Below are positions 26,265 to 34,937 of a stretch of 64,000 nt of DNA, one piece after another. The DNA is taken from the NCBI GenBank assembly GCA_030834905.1, contig JAUQWZ010000046.1, positions 1-64,000 on the forward strand, written 5' to 3'. How positions within the stretch are numbered: position 1 is the first letter of the stretch; the number at the start of each line of letters is the position of its first letter. This DNA comes from Aggregatilineales bacterium. GTDB taxonomy: Bacteria; Chloroflexota; Anaerolineae; Aggregatilineales; Phototrophicaceae. Below the pieces are notes generated by a model. It was not told where the DNA came from and did not search any database. It saw only the letters and a program-made list of their open reading frames with translations. The position numbers and the translations under genes are program-made.

Positions 26265-28280
26265 CTACTCACTCAGCGCGGTGATTCGCAGATCGTCAAT
26301 CAGCACCTGGCTGTTGGGGGAGATCAGCAGGCGAACTGCGCCAGCCTGCGCCGCGTCATCCTCAATGTTGATGACCGGCTCGCCGTCCACGTCCAGGCTG
26401 ACAGCATTCCCCTGCGCGACGAAACGCAGGGTGTACCAGCGCCCCGCTTCAAAGGGCATCCCAGCTTCCGCCAGCAAGCCGCGCCACTGCCGGTTCAGGT
26501 CACCGGCAATGAAGGCATGTCCCTGCTCAATGTCAATTCCGGCAATGTAGCTGCCCACGTCAGCCGTACTGCGCAGGTGCAGGTATACATCTTCGCCCTC
26601 GCTGCCCGGCGTGACCACCTGTAAGCGAACTTCAACCGCGTAGTCGCGCCAGTCCAGCGCGCCGGAGAGATTCATCTCGCCCAGACTGTCGGCAGTCGTC
26701 AGCCGCAGCGCCTGATTGTTGGTTTCAGCTTTGGTCAGCAGCGCCTGTAGATTGTTCAGCGTCCATCCTGAAAAGAATTCATCGCCCTCAAAGTCGTCCG
26801 CATACAGCGTGCCCGCCGGATAGCCCGGCAGCGCCAGCGCCTGGAGCGTCGTCTGTGAGAAGGTCACCGCTGTCTCCAGCGAAGCTTCAAATGACGGCGT
26901 GGGCAGCGTGAACGTCTCAATCAGCCTGTCGATATCATCCGGTGGCGCGCCGAACACATAGACAGTGCCTACGTCGTCCTGCAGCAGATCGATCCAATAG
27001 ACCTGATGCTGGTTGCGAATGTCGATCTCCGGGTAATCGTGGTAGTCCAGATAGTAGCGCACCGGCTCGTCAAGCGGCGTGGGAATTAACACCACGTCAT
27101 CTGGCTGCCAGTTCTCGCCCAGCCACAGCGCCGCTGCTTCGGCATCCGGCGCGTAACCGGTGCGCGCCGAACTGGTGACGTCGCCGGACTGCACCCATCC
27201 GACCGCCGCCGGGATCGTCAGCAGCAGCAGCGCCGCCGTAAAGACCTTGTCGCTCCGACCAACCAGATAGGCGATTCCGGCTGCCGCCAGCATCAGCGCA
27301 AGCGGCGTAATCGCTGTCCAGGTGCGGTCAAATGGGATGACGCGCTGGATGAACAGAACCGGCAGCAGCCATGCCAGCGCTGCCCATCCCGGCGAAATCC
27401 CCACGCCGCTGATGCGACGGTGCAGCGCCATCGCCAGCGCCACGCCAGCCAGCAGGACAGCCGCGATCAGCGGCGGAAAGCCGAGCAGGGGAAAGCCGAA
27501 CAGCGTCCCCAGCACCTCGGTCAGGCGCTGGTAGAACTCATATGCCTCTGGGCGCGCCACGAACTGATTCTGAGTCAGCGCCCCGATGCCCGCCACAGCA
27601 ATGATGGGGCTGTAAAGCAGCAGCGTCAAACCCACCGCGGCGGCGCTGGCGACTCCCAGAACGATCAGCCGTTTGAGAAACTGCCAACCCTTTTGGTCGC
27701 GTCGGTACGACAATACTAACCAGGCGGCTGCAATGCCAAACGGGTATAACATGACCGGGATGGTATAGAAGCCGAGCGCGCTCAGGACGATGAACGCCAG
27801 CCACCGGCGCGCCGTCGCTCGATCCTTCAGCAGTGCCACCACGCCGAGCAGCAGTATGGAAAACAGCGCCAGCAGGGTGTAACCACGCGCGTTAACCGAG
27901 AACTCGACCAGAGGCAGCGATGCCGCGCACAAACCGGCGGCAAGCAGCCCGGCGCGCGGCTGGAAAAAGCGGCGTGAAGTCCAGTAGGCTGCCGGAATGA
28001 GCAGGACTCCGGCGATCAGTGCGGGCAGGCGCAGCGCCGCCGGGTCATTTCCGAACACGGTATAAGCCGCATGAACCAGCACCGAATGAAAGACGTGGTT
28101 GTTCGGCTCGTTATAGGACGAAACAACCGCTGGCAGCGGCTGCGAAGCGTAGCGCAGATAGGTCAGCGCCTCATCGTAGCGCATCGGCTGCTCGATATAG
28201 TGAAGCCGCAACGCCGCGCCCAGAACGATGATGGAGAACAGCACGAGGTAATGGGATTTGCTGACGCGGGTTGTAGTCAT
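26265..28280 (-). CDS. GT39-like membrane glycosyltransferase with C-terminal lectin-like domain
   Basis: 671 residues from ATG 28280 (MTTTRVSKSH); longer starts at 28322 or 28475 are possible. The first luminal loop holds the PMT/ArnT Asp-Glu pair in QPMRYDEALTYLRYA, followed by NEPNNHVFHS. About eleven membrane helices run to residue 385. The C-terminal region (about 400-671) is extracytoplasmic: first an alpha/beta part, then a LamG/DUF1080-like beta-sandwich (residues about 500-670: GWTLNNLQALL, LHLRSTADVGSYIAGIDI, SLDVDGEPVINIED). It would transfer a sugar from a polyprenyl carrier. The appended sandwich may bind the acceptor glycan. Divergent from the LysM-GT2 gene. Confidence 0.82.
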   Translation of the reverse strand: MTTTRVSKSHYLVLFSIIVLGAALRLHYIEQPMRYDEALTYLRYASQPLPAVVSSYNEPNNHVFHSVLVHAAYTVFGNDPAALRLPALIAGVLLIPAAYWTSRRFFQPRAGLLAAGLCAASLPLVEFSVNARGYTLLALFSILLLGVVALLKDRATARRWLAFIVLSALGFYTIPVMLYPFGIAAAWLVLSYRRDQKGWQFLKRLIVLGVASAAAVGLTLLLYSPIIAVAGIGALTQNQFVARPEAYEFYQRLTEVLGTLFGFPLLGFPPLIAAVLLAGVALAMALHRRISGVGISPGWAALAWLLPVLFIQRVIPFDRTWTAITPLALMLAAAGIAYLVGRSDKVFTAALLLLTIPAAVGWVQSGDVTSSARTGYAPDAEAAALWLGENWQPDDVVLIPTPLDEPVRYYLDYHDYPEIDIRNQHQVYWIDLLQDDVGTVYVFGAPPDDIDRLIETFTLPTPSFEASLETAVTFSQTTLQALALPGYPAGTLYADDFEGDEFFSGWTLNNLQALLTKAETNNQALRLTTADSLGEMNLSGALDWRDYAVEVRLQVVTPGSEGEDVYLHLRSTADVGSYIAGIDIEQGHAFIAGDLNRQWRGLLAEAGMPFEAGRWYTLRFVAQGNAVSLDVDGEPVINIEDDAAQAGAVRLLISPNSQVLIDDLRITALSE

Positions 28281-28683
28281 GGGTGTTTTCAAACTGCCAG
28301 AAGCGCGAGCCAGAGACAGCATTTTACCGGACTCTTTGAGCGCATTCTTGTTAAGTTTGCTAAGGATTTGTGAAGCTTTCCGCAAGAACGTAAAAAATTC
28401 CGCAATTCCTAGTTTTGTATGTTGTTTATTATGTATTGGCTGTAGTTTAATGTGCAGGTCACGATATCCGTCCATGTGTTGACTCTATCCGACGATTTGC
28501 GGCTGTAATCTGCCGCGTCGTCTTCCTGTACCGCGCCTGAACAGCAGCAGTGAGTCCCCTCCGCAAGAGGCGTGCCACACGCAGAAGGGATCGACCGGTT
28601 CGCTATTATGAATAACAAATACACTGAAATCTTAGTGAAACTCCAGCAAACAGACGATTCAATGTTCAAGAGGGGGCTTTCAA
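28281..28683. other. 403-bp divergent intergenic region
   Basis: Between two divergent polysaccharide genes. The part 28385-28450 is strongly A/T-rich compared with the rest of the window and probably holds promoters, but no confident -35/-10 pair was found. A perfect small hairpin GCGGC-TGTAATCT-GCCGC lies at about 28499-28516 and a second stem, CCTC-CGCAA-GAGG, near 28557-28570. The stretch just before the LysM-GT2 start ends in AAGAGGGGGCT, its ribosome site. I checked for a GEMM c-di-GMP riboswitch and did not find its conserved blocks. Confidence 0.5.
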
Positions 28684-31368
28684 ATGCGTAGAACTATCAT
28701 CGGGGTCATTGTTGCAGCTTTCACGCTGCTGGTACCGCTGTCTATCGCTGCTGCCAACCCCAGAGGCGGAATAAACCCTGGTGAAGTCGTGATCGAGCCG
28801 GGCGCTACGCTCTGGCAGATCGCGGTCGCGCACGATGTGACACTGGAAGCGCTGCTCGCCGCCAACCCTGACCTCAACCCATACGCGCTGTCCATCGGCA
28901 CGGTTGTACGCATCCCCGATTACTCAACCGCCCTGCTGAAAGACCCGCGCGAGCGCGGAACCAGCCGCAACGCCTACACCATCCAGGCGGGAGACGACCT
29001 GTGGGGTATCGCGCTGCGCCATGACGTGGCGTTTGAGGATCTGCTGGCTGCCAACCCCGAGATCGACCCCTACGCGCTGACGGTGGGTACGACCATTGTT
29101 GTGCCGGGCGCGGTTGTCAGCGCCGAGCCGACCGCCGTTCCCGTTTCGGCAGGCACGATTGAATACGTCGTCCAGCCAGACGACAGCCTGTGGACGATCT
29201 CGCGCCAGCACGAAATCAGCATGGATATCCTGCTGGCGCTGAACGTGGGCATCGATCCCTACGCGCTGGCGGTGGGTGAAGTGATACTGCTGCCCCGAAA
29301 CGGCGCTCCCCCCGTCCAGACAGCACCGGTCGTGCCGGACGCCAGCGACAGCGCGGCTCTGGTTGCGCCGCTGGCGGAAGACGGCGCGACGCCGTCAGTG
29401 GTCGATGAGCTTGCCGCTTCGCTCAACCAGTTTCTGCAAACCACCGGCGATCAAATCGCCGCGATTGTGCCGCTGGAAGAAGTCGTCGGACAGATCATTC
29501 TGCCAACCGAAGCACCGCTGATCCCCGAACTGGTCACCGCGCCGCTGGGCGAAACCGCCGCCAACACCGCCGCCGAAACCGCGCCGGTTGTAGACGCGGC
29601 GAACCTGACCAGCAACATCATTCCGATCACCGTCAGTCTGCCGGATAATTTCCCGGTTCAGCAGGCGGCGCTGGCGGTCAACGGCTTTGATCTGGCGTAT
29701 TTCACCGAAGCGCCCTTCAGCTACGAGCTGGACATGTCGCTGCTGGCGGCTGGCGCTTACAGCCTGTCCTTCACGGCGACCACAACCGGCAGCGCCAGCA
29801 GCACCGGCGAGCTTCTGTTTGAGATCGTCTACCTGAACGCCAATCCGAACGATCCCAAGCTCAGTGGCAGCGCCGCGCAAACCAACCGTATCGCCGCCAA
29901 TGCGCCGCGCCAAATCATCCTGAATGGAAGCGCGGTCACTTCGCTCGATCTGTCGTTCAGCGCCGAAGCCGGGCTGACGCCGGTTGTTCCAGACCTGCCC
30001 ACCGTCCCCGACCAGCCGAACGAACTGCTCAGCATTCTGACCCGCCCGGTATCGCTCATTCCAGAGCCGATCCGCGAGATGCTGATGACGCCGCGCCCGA
30101 CAGAATCGGCTGTCATCATCCTCATCATGACGCTGACGCTGCTGCCGCAGGGTATCTTCACCCTCTACTGGATGATGTACACATGGAACAATCCGGCGGC
30201 TGCCGAGAAATACCGTTCGCCGAAAGAGTTCTACGCGCCGCAGCAGTCCTTCACCGCCATTATTCCCGCCCGTCACGAAGCAGACGTCATTCGCCAGACC
30301 ATCATGGCGGTGGATCGGATCAACTATCCCGATCACCTCAAGGAAGTGCTGGTCATGGTGCGCGATGAGGACGATGACGAAACAATTGAGGCAACCCGCC
30401 AGACGATTGCCGATATTGGCAAAGACAACATCCATCTGATCACCTTCACCGACGGACCGCGCAACAAGCCAAACGGGCTGAATAAGGGCTTGCGGGTGGC
30501 GACCAAAGACGTGATCTGCGTCTTTGACGCCGAGGACGAGCCGCACGAAGACATCTATAACGTCATCAATACCGTCATGCTGCGCGACGACGCCGACGTG
30601 GTTCAGTCCGGCGTGCAGTTGATGAACTTCCGGTCGTCGTGGTTCTCGGCGTTCAACTGCCTGGAATACTTCTTCTGGTTCAAAAGCGGTCTGCACTGCT
30701 TCACGCACGCTTTCCGCGTGACGCCGCTGGGCGGCAACACCGTCTTCTTCAAGAAATTCTGGCTGGATAAAGTCGGCGGCTGGGATCTGAACTGCCTGAC
30801 TGAAGACGCCGATGTGGGCATCCGTCTGACCCAGGCGGGCGCGAAAATCCAGATCGTCTACGATGAGAAGCACGCGACTCAGGAAGAAACCCCGGCGACG
30901 GTGGACAGCTTCATCAAGCAGCGCACGCGCTGGAGCCAGGGCTTCTATCAGGTGTTCTTCAAGGGTGACTGGCTCCGTCTGCCGGAAATGCGCCAGCGGA
31001 TCACCGCGGTCTACATTCTGCTCAACTCGCTGATGCAGGCGGCAACGCTGCTGTACCTGCCCATCGGCATCTTCATCGCACTCACGCAGCAGATCGCCGT
31101 TCCGATTGCCCTGCTGTCCTACTTCCCGATTTTCGTGCTGATTTTGCAGATGGTGACCAACCTGATCGGCATCCGCGAGTTCACGGCAGCCTACAACATG
31201 AAGCTGCCATTCCTGTTCAGCCTGCGCATGTTGATCGCTTACTATCCCTATCAACTGTTGATGGCGGCGGCTTCGTTCCGGGCGGTGTTCCGCTTCCTGG
31301 GGCAGCAGCAGTCGTGGGAAAAGACGACGCACGCCAATCTTCACCGTCAAAGCTCAGTGGCTCGCTAG
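28684..31368 (+). CDS. LysM-repeat / processive GT2 fusion protein
   Basis: 894 residues. A signal/anchor (IIGVIVAAFTLLVPLSIAAA) is followed by three LysM repeats (about 36-78, 97-138, 157-200), each with a (L)WxIAxxHxV pattern and PYAL. A beta-sandwich region comes at about 310-395. A membrane helix near 480-505 then leads to a GT2 domain (525-760) with AIIPARHEAD, FDAEDEP, a TED triad in NCLTEDADVG and QRTRW, the processive-synthase motif. C-terminal membrane helices end the protein. This is cellulose/hyaluronan-synthase-like. LysM outside and GT2 inside on one chain is unusual. RBS AGAGGGGG. The next gene starts 9 nt later. Confidence 0.9.
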   Translation: MRRTIIGVIVAAFTLLVPLSIAAANPRGGINPGEVVIEPGATLWQIAVAHDVTLEALLAANPDLNPYALSIGTVVRIPDYSTALLKDPRERGTSRNAYTIQAGDDLWGIALRHDVAFEDLLAANPEIDPYALTVGTTIVVPGAVVSAEPTAVPVSAGTIEYVVQPDDSLWTISRQHEISMDILLALNVGIDPYALAVGEVILLPRNGAPPVQTAPVVPDASDSAALVAPLAEDGATPSVVDELAASLNQFLQTTGDQIAAIVPLEEVVGQIILPTEAPLIPELVTAPLGETAANTAAETAPVVDAANLTSNIIPITVSLPDNFPVQQAALAVNGFDLAYFTEAPFSYELDMSLLAAGAYSLSFTATTTGSASSTGELLFEIVYLNANPNDPKLSGSAAQTNRIAANAPRQIILNGSAVTSLDLSFSAEAGLTPVVPDLPTVPDQPNELLSILTRPVSLIPEPIREMLMTPRPTESAVIILIMTLTLLPQGIFTLYWMMYTWNNPAAAEKYRSPKEFYAPQQSFTAIIPARHEADVIRQTIMAVDRINYPDHLKEVLVMVRDEDDDETIEATRQTIADIGKDNIHLITFTDGPRNKPNGLNKGLRVATKDVICVFDAEDEPHEDIYNVINTVMLRDDADVVQSGVQLMNFRSSWFSAFNCLEYFFWFKSGLHCFTHAFRVTPLGGNTVFFKKFWLDKVGGWDLNCLTEDADVGIRLTQAGAKIQIVYDEKHATQEETPATVDSFIKQRTRWSQGFYQVFFKGDWLRLPEMRQRITAVYILLNSLMQAATLLYLPIGIFIALTQQIAVPIALLSYFPIFVLILQMVTNLIGIREFTAAYNMKLPFLFSLRMLIAYYPYQLLMAAASFRAVFRFLGQQQSWEKTTHANLHRQSSVAR

Positions 31369-31377
31369 GAGGATTAC

Positions 31378-32949
31378 ATGCAGAGCGCACCGATATTCAG
31401 CCGCAAAAGCCTGTTCATCCTCGTCACGCTTCTGGTGATCGTGGTCATCGTGCAGGCGCAGAACCTGTTTCGCTTCCCGTTCTATCAGGACGCCGAAGGC
31501 ACCAATATCTCGAATGCCTGGGCGCTGATGAACACCGGCGAGCTGTCCGTATACACCTATGCTTACGATGAGCCGCCGGTTGGCGCGTTCATCCTCACCC
31601 TGTGGACGATGCTGACGGGCGGAACCGACGCCTTTGGCTTCTCCGTCAATTCAGGGCGCGTGCTGATGCTGATACTGCATCTGGCGACGACGGCGTTCCT
31701 GTACGGCATCGCCAGGAAAACGTCGAAAAGCGACCTGGCAGCGCTGGTGACGGCGCTTGTCTTCTGCTTCTCGCCGCTGGTGGTGGGGTTGCAGCGGCGG
31801 GTGCTGCTGGACAACATGATGCTGGTATGGTTCCTGGCATCGCTGTACCTCATTCTGGGGGATAACCGCACGCTGGGGCATTACCTTGCCAGCGCGGTCG
31901 CCTTCGCGCTGGCGGTGCTGACCAAAGGCGCGGTGCTCGGTTTCCTGCCCATCCTGCTGTACATCATCCTGTCGCGCGCCGATAAACACCACCGCCGTTT
32001 CGCGGCGTGGCAGTGGGCGACGATTGCCGGTCTGCTGATCATGCTTTACCCGCTGTACGCGCAGATGCGTCTGGAACTGTTCCCGCAGGGCACGCTGCTC
32101 GGCGGCGACTTCCCGCACGTCAGCCTGCTGGAGCGAATCGCGGATCGCGGTCCCGCCGATGGCTCGTTCCTGAACCTCGTCAGCGGGCTGTCCGGCAGCT
32201 TCCAGCAATGGGTGGATACCGCTAACATCACCGCCGATCCTATCCTGGTCTATGGCGGGCTGATCAGCGGGCTGTTCGTATTCATCCTGGCGCTGGATAA
32301 CAAAAACGCCCGGGCGGTTCTGGCGATGAATTTCGGCTATCTGCTTTATATTCTGTTCGCGGGTCAGGTGTTTAGCTCCGACGTGCTGGTGTTCCTGCCC
32401 TTCCTGGCGCTCAATGTCGGCACCGTCTTTGGCGCGCTCGCCCACACCATCATCGGCAGCCAGGGATCGTTCGTCAAGTACAGCTTCGTCGGCGTCGTGT
32501 CGCTGGTGCTGCTCTACCCGTTTGGCATGTTCTACGGCAACCGCATCGACCTGTACACCAAAGATCAGGTCAGCGGTCAGATCGAGGCGGTCAACTGGGT
32601 GCGCGAACACGTCTCCGAAGACGCCATCGTCGTCACCGATAACTATGCCTTCGTCGAACTGCGCGAAACGATGCCCAACGCTCACCACTACTGGAAGGTC
32701 GATACCGACCCCGACGTGACCTTCAGCGTGCTGGATGGCGACTGGTGCAGTATCGACTTCATCATCACCACGCCGCAGGTGATCGCCGATATCGACACCT
32801 TCAGCCTGACGCTGATGCGCGAAGCGTTCAATAACTCGGAACTGCTCGTTTCGTATGCCAACAACGGCTGGCCCGTCGAGATTCGCCAGGTGCGCAAGCT
32901 GTACTGCGCCAACGAACTGGCGAGCCTGAACACCGACCCGGCTAGCTAA
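31378..32949 (+). CDS. ArnT/PMT-like membrane glycosyltransferase (GT39/GT83 type)
   Basis: 523 residues, about ten membrane helices. The first loop has FRFPFYQDAEGTNISNAWAL with the Asp-Glu of the catalytic site and YAYDEPPVGAFIL, the standard second acidic motif. A C-terminal soluble part (about 400-510) contains AVNWVREHVSEDAIVVTDNY. RBS AGGAGG. It lies 9 nt after the LysM-GT2 stop, so the two form an operon: one polymerises a glycan and the other probably moves a sugar from a polyprenyl carrier onto it or onto a protein. Confidence 0.87.
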   Translation: MQSAPIFSRKSLFILVTLLVIVVIVQAQNLFRFPFYQDAEGTNISNAWALMNTGELSVYTYAYDEPPVGAFILTLWTMLTGGTDAFGFSVNSGRVLMLILHLATTAFLYGIARKTSKSDLAALVTALVFCFSPLVVGLQRRVLLDNMMLVWFLASLYLILGDNRTLGHYLASAVAFALAVLTKGAVLGFLPILLYIILSRADKHHRRFAAWQWATIAGLLIMLYPLYAQMRLELFPQGTLLGGDFPHVSLLERIADRGPADGSFLNLVSGLSGSFQQWVDTANITADPILVYGGLISGLFVFILALDNKNARAVLAMNFGYLLYILFAGQVFSSDVLVFLPFLALNVGTVFGALAHTIIGSQGSFVKYSFVGVVSLVLLYPFGMFYGNRIDLYTKDQVSGQIEAVNWVREHVSEDAIVVTDNYAFVELRETMPNAHHYWKVDTDPDVTFSVLDGDWCSIDFIITTPQVIADIDTFSLTLMREAFNNSELLVSYANNGWPVEIRQVRKLYCANELASLNTDPAS

Positions 32950-32960
32950 GCGACCTTTAC

Positions 32961-32986
32961 AGGGGCGCGACTAGCGCCGCGCCCCC
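32961..32986. repeat. AGGGGCGCGA palindrome
   Basis: AGGGGCGCG-ACTAGCGC-CGCGCCCCC, a GC-rich hairpin 12 nt after the glycosyltransferase stop; likely also ends the transcript, though without a T-tract. Confidence 0.6.
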
Positions 32987-33048
32987 AGGTTATTCACTGT
33001 GACAGCCATTCTGCTGAACTTCGGATAAAACGCTGGAAAACGATTGAG

Positions 33049-34293
33049 ATGAAGACAACCATGCGAAGCTTTATCGTCCTGCTGCTGGCGGCGGTCTGCC
33101 TGCCGGCGGCTGGTTTACTGGCGCAGGACACGCCGCCAGATACCGCGCCAACCTACCGCGTCGTCGGCTACTTTTCGACTTACAACATCTACGAGCGCGG
33201 CTACCTGGTGACCGATATTCCGGGGCAGCTTCTGACCCACGTCAATTATGGTCCGATGAATATTTCAACCAATGGGCAGTGCATTTCCGCCGATCAATGG
33301 GCGGATACCCAGTATTCGTATCCCGGCGACGAGACAGCCGAGCGCCTGCGCGGCAACGTCAAGCAGCTTCGGCTGCTGCGCGGCGATTATCCCGGTTTGC
33401 AGGTGATCCTGTCCATCGGCGGTTGGGACTACTCCAGCCGTTTTTCTGATGTCGCCCTGACCGCCGAGTCGCGCCGCCGTTTTGCGCTGTCGTGCGTCGC
33501 CCTCATGCGCCAGTACGATTTCGACGGCATTGATATTGACTGGCGCTATCCGGTTGAAGGCGGGCTGTTGAGCAGCGAACGCGAAGAAGACCGCCAGAAT
33601 TTGACGCTGCTGCTGGAAGAACTGCGCGCCCAGCTTGATACCGCCGGAACGGACGACGAACAGACCTACCTGCTGACGCTCACCGCGCCCGCCGCCGAAG
33701 CCTTCTACCGCCATTATGAACTGCAAAACGTTCACCTGTCGCTGGACTGGATCAACATCACCAGCTACGGCTATCAGGGCGCCTGGAGCGAGCTGGCAAG
33801 CCATCACGCGCCGCTGTTCAGCAATACGCTCGATTCGCGCGGCGAAGAAATGCAAACCCAGTACAATGTCGCCGCGTCCGTCGATGCCTATCTGGACGCT
33901 GGTGTTCCGGCAAGCAAGATCGTGGTGGGGATTCCGTTTTTCGCCCAGACGTGGCGCAATGTACGGGCGGGCGATCTGTTCGGCTTGTACCAGCCCGCAA
34001 GCGGCGTGCCGACCGGCACCCGCGACGGCGGTCTGCTGTACTACCGCGATCTCCAGCCGCTGCTTGAAAGCGACAGCTACACGCGCTATTTCGACAACGA
34101 AACGCGCGCGACCTGGCTGTATAACGCGGCTACCCGGATCGCGGTGAGTTATGATGATCAGGAGTCGATTGCCTACAAGACAGCATATGTCCGTTCGGCG
34201 GGGTTAGGCGGGGTTTTTGCCTGGGAACTGAGCTACGACGACGAACAGAATTCACTGCTCGGCGCAGTCCGCAGCGGTCTTTCGCTCCGCTGA
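33049..34293 (+). CDS. Secreted GH18-fold protein lacking the catalytic Glu
   Basis: 414 residues with signal peptide (SFIVLLLAAVCLPAAGLLAQ). It has the GH18 barrel markers VVGYFSTYNIY, VILSIGGWDYSSRFSD, ITSYGYQGAWS and a closing GGVFAWELSYDD. The active-site strand reads FDGIDIDWRYP, where DxxDxDxE is expected: position 166, normally the acid/base Glu, is Arg (CGC). That needs at least two base changes, so it is not a single read error. Without that Glu hydrolysis of chitin is very unlikely; it may be a chitin/peptidoglycan/exopolysaccharide lectin like the chitinase-like proteins. It lies downstream of the polysaccharide synthesis operon. Confidence 0.9.
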   Translation: MKTTMRSFIVLLLAAVCLPAAGLLAQDTPPDTAPTYRVVGYFSTYNIYERGYLVTDIPGQLLTHVNYGPMNISTNGQCISADQWADTQYSYPGDETAERLRGNVKQLRLLRGDYPGLQVILSIGGWDYSSRFSDVALTAESRRRFALSCVALMRQYDFDGIDIDWRYPVEGGLLSSEREEDRQNLTLLLEELRAQLDTAGTDDEQTYLLTLTAPAAEAFYRHYELQNVHLSLDWINITSYGYQGAWSELASHHAPLFSNTLDSRGEEMQTQYNVAASVDAYLDAGVPASKIVVGIPFFAQTWRNVRAGDLFGLYQPASGVPTGTRDGGLLYYRDLQPLLESDSYTRYFDNETRATWLYNAATRIAVSYDDQESIAYKTAYVRSAGLGGVFAWELSYDDEQNSLLGAVRSGLSLR

Positions 34294-34396
34294 TTAGCCT
34301 TCATCTCCACTGCAAGCCAAATTCTTGTCCCAAGTCCCTCTCCATGAGGGGAGGGATTCAGGGTGAGGTCTTGTCAGCGCAGCCTGAACGGACGGG

Positions 34397-34564
34397 CTAT
34401 TTCGTCTTAACCCTAACGGCAGTCACCGGCTTGGCAGTGCGACGAAACAGCACGCAGCCCACCAGCCAGCCTGCTGGCACAGCCGCCAGAATGCCGATCA
34501 ACAGGACTGCCGGGATAAGTCCCAGCACCAACAGCGAAAGTACCTGAACCAGCAGCTCTGCCAT
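34397..34564 (-). CDS. 55-residue membrane protein
   Basis: A short gene on the minus strand: ATG 34564 preceded by AGGTGAG seven nt upstream and a TATAAT box about 84-89 nt upstream. It encodes MAELLVQVLSLLVLGLIPAV, then a second hydrophobic stretch containing Gly, Pro and a Cys, and a basic tail ending in RRTAKPVTAVRVKTK. One long or two short membrane helices are predicted. No family recognised. It looks like the small proteins of the DUF-type helical hairpin class. The strong RBS, promoter and coherent hydrophobic/basic pattern support it. Confidence 0.65.
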   Translation of the reverse strand: MAELLVQVLSLLVLGLIPAVLLIGILAAVPAGWLVGCVLFRRTAKPVTAVRVKTK

Positions 34565-34647
34565 AATAATTCTCACCTGTCAGAAAACGTAAGGTTTGGT
34601 TGAGACTGGAGCGCGGGAGTTTGCGTTCGTAATCCCAAGCCTTTTTT

Positions 34648-34653
34648 ATTATA
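34648..34653 (-). promoter_or_regulatory. -10 element for the 55-aa gene
   Basis: TATAAT on the minus strand in an A/T-rich tract, with a poor -35-like TTCACG 15 nt upstream; transcript would carry a leader of about 75 nt. Confidence 0.4.
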
Positions 34654-34750
34654 GAGAACAGATTAATTCGTGAAGCATTAAGATTTCAAACTAACCCAAC
34701 TATTTATTAACTCCCCCTGATGTCACCGTAACATCCGGCAGATCGAACCG

Positions 34751-34780
34751 CGCCGCCAGTAAACAGCGGCGTTAGGTTTT
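34751..34780 (+). terminator. Weak hairpin with T-run
   Basis: CGCCGC (34751-34756) pairs with GCGGCG (34766-34771), followed by TTAGGTTTTT. In the 373-bp gap 34565-34937, no gene was found; this hairpin points rightward but no plus-strand gene lies close upstream. Confidence 0.3.
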
Positions 34781-34877
34781 TGTACGATCATGCGATGAAT
34801 TTTAACCAGTTCTTAACCGGTTGCAACAAACTCGGTTTCCAGCCCGGAAAAGCGACCGACTGCCCGCTGGCTCCAAC

Positions 34878-34912
34878 AAAACCCCCGCCCCGCATCATGG
34901 GACGAGGGTTTT
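34878..34912 (-). terminator. Intrinsic terminator of pckG
   Basis: On the minus strand AAAACCCTCGTCCC pairs with GGGGCGGGGGTTTT 25 nt after the pckG stop and runs on into GTTGG. The A- and T-ended stem makes it usable in both directions. Confidence 0.75.
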
Positions 34913-34937
34913 GCAGCGTGGCTAGACTTGCGACGGC

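Noticed and set aside
28281..28683. c-di-GMP (GEMM) riboswitch before the polysaccharide synthase
   Set aside because: The conserved GEMM blocks could not be found; only unrelated short hairpins are present.
29395..31350. Long minus-strand open frame opposite the LysM-GT2 gene
   Set aside because: Its residues are rich in His, Arg, Gln and Asp, the typical mirror of a GC-rich coding strand. The plus strand has clear LysM and GT2 motifs.
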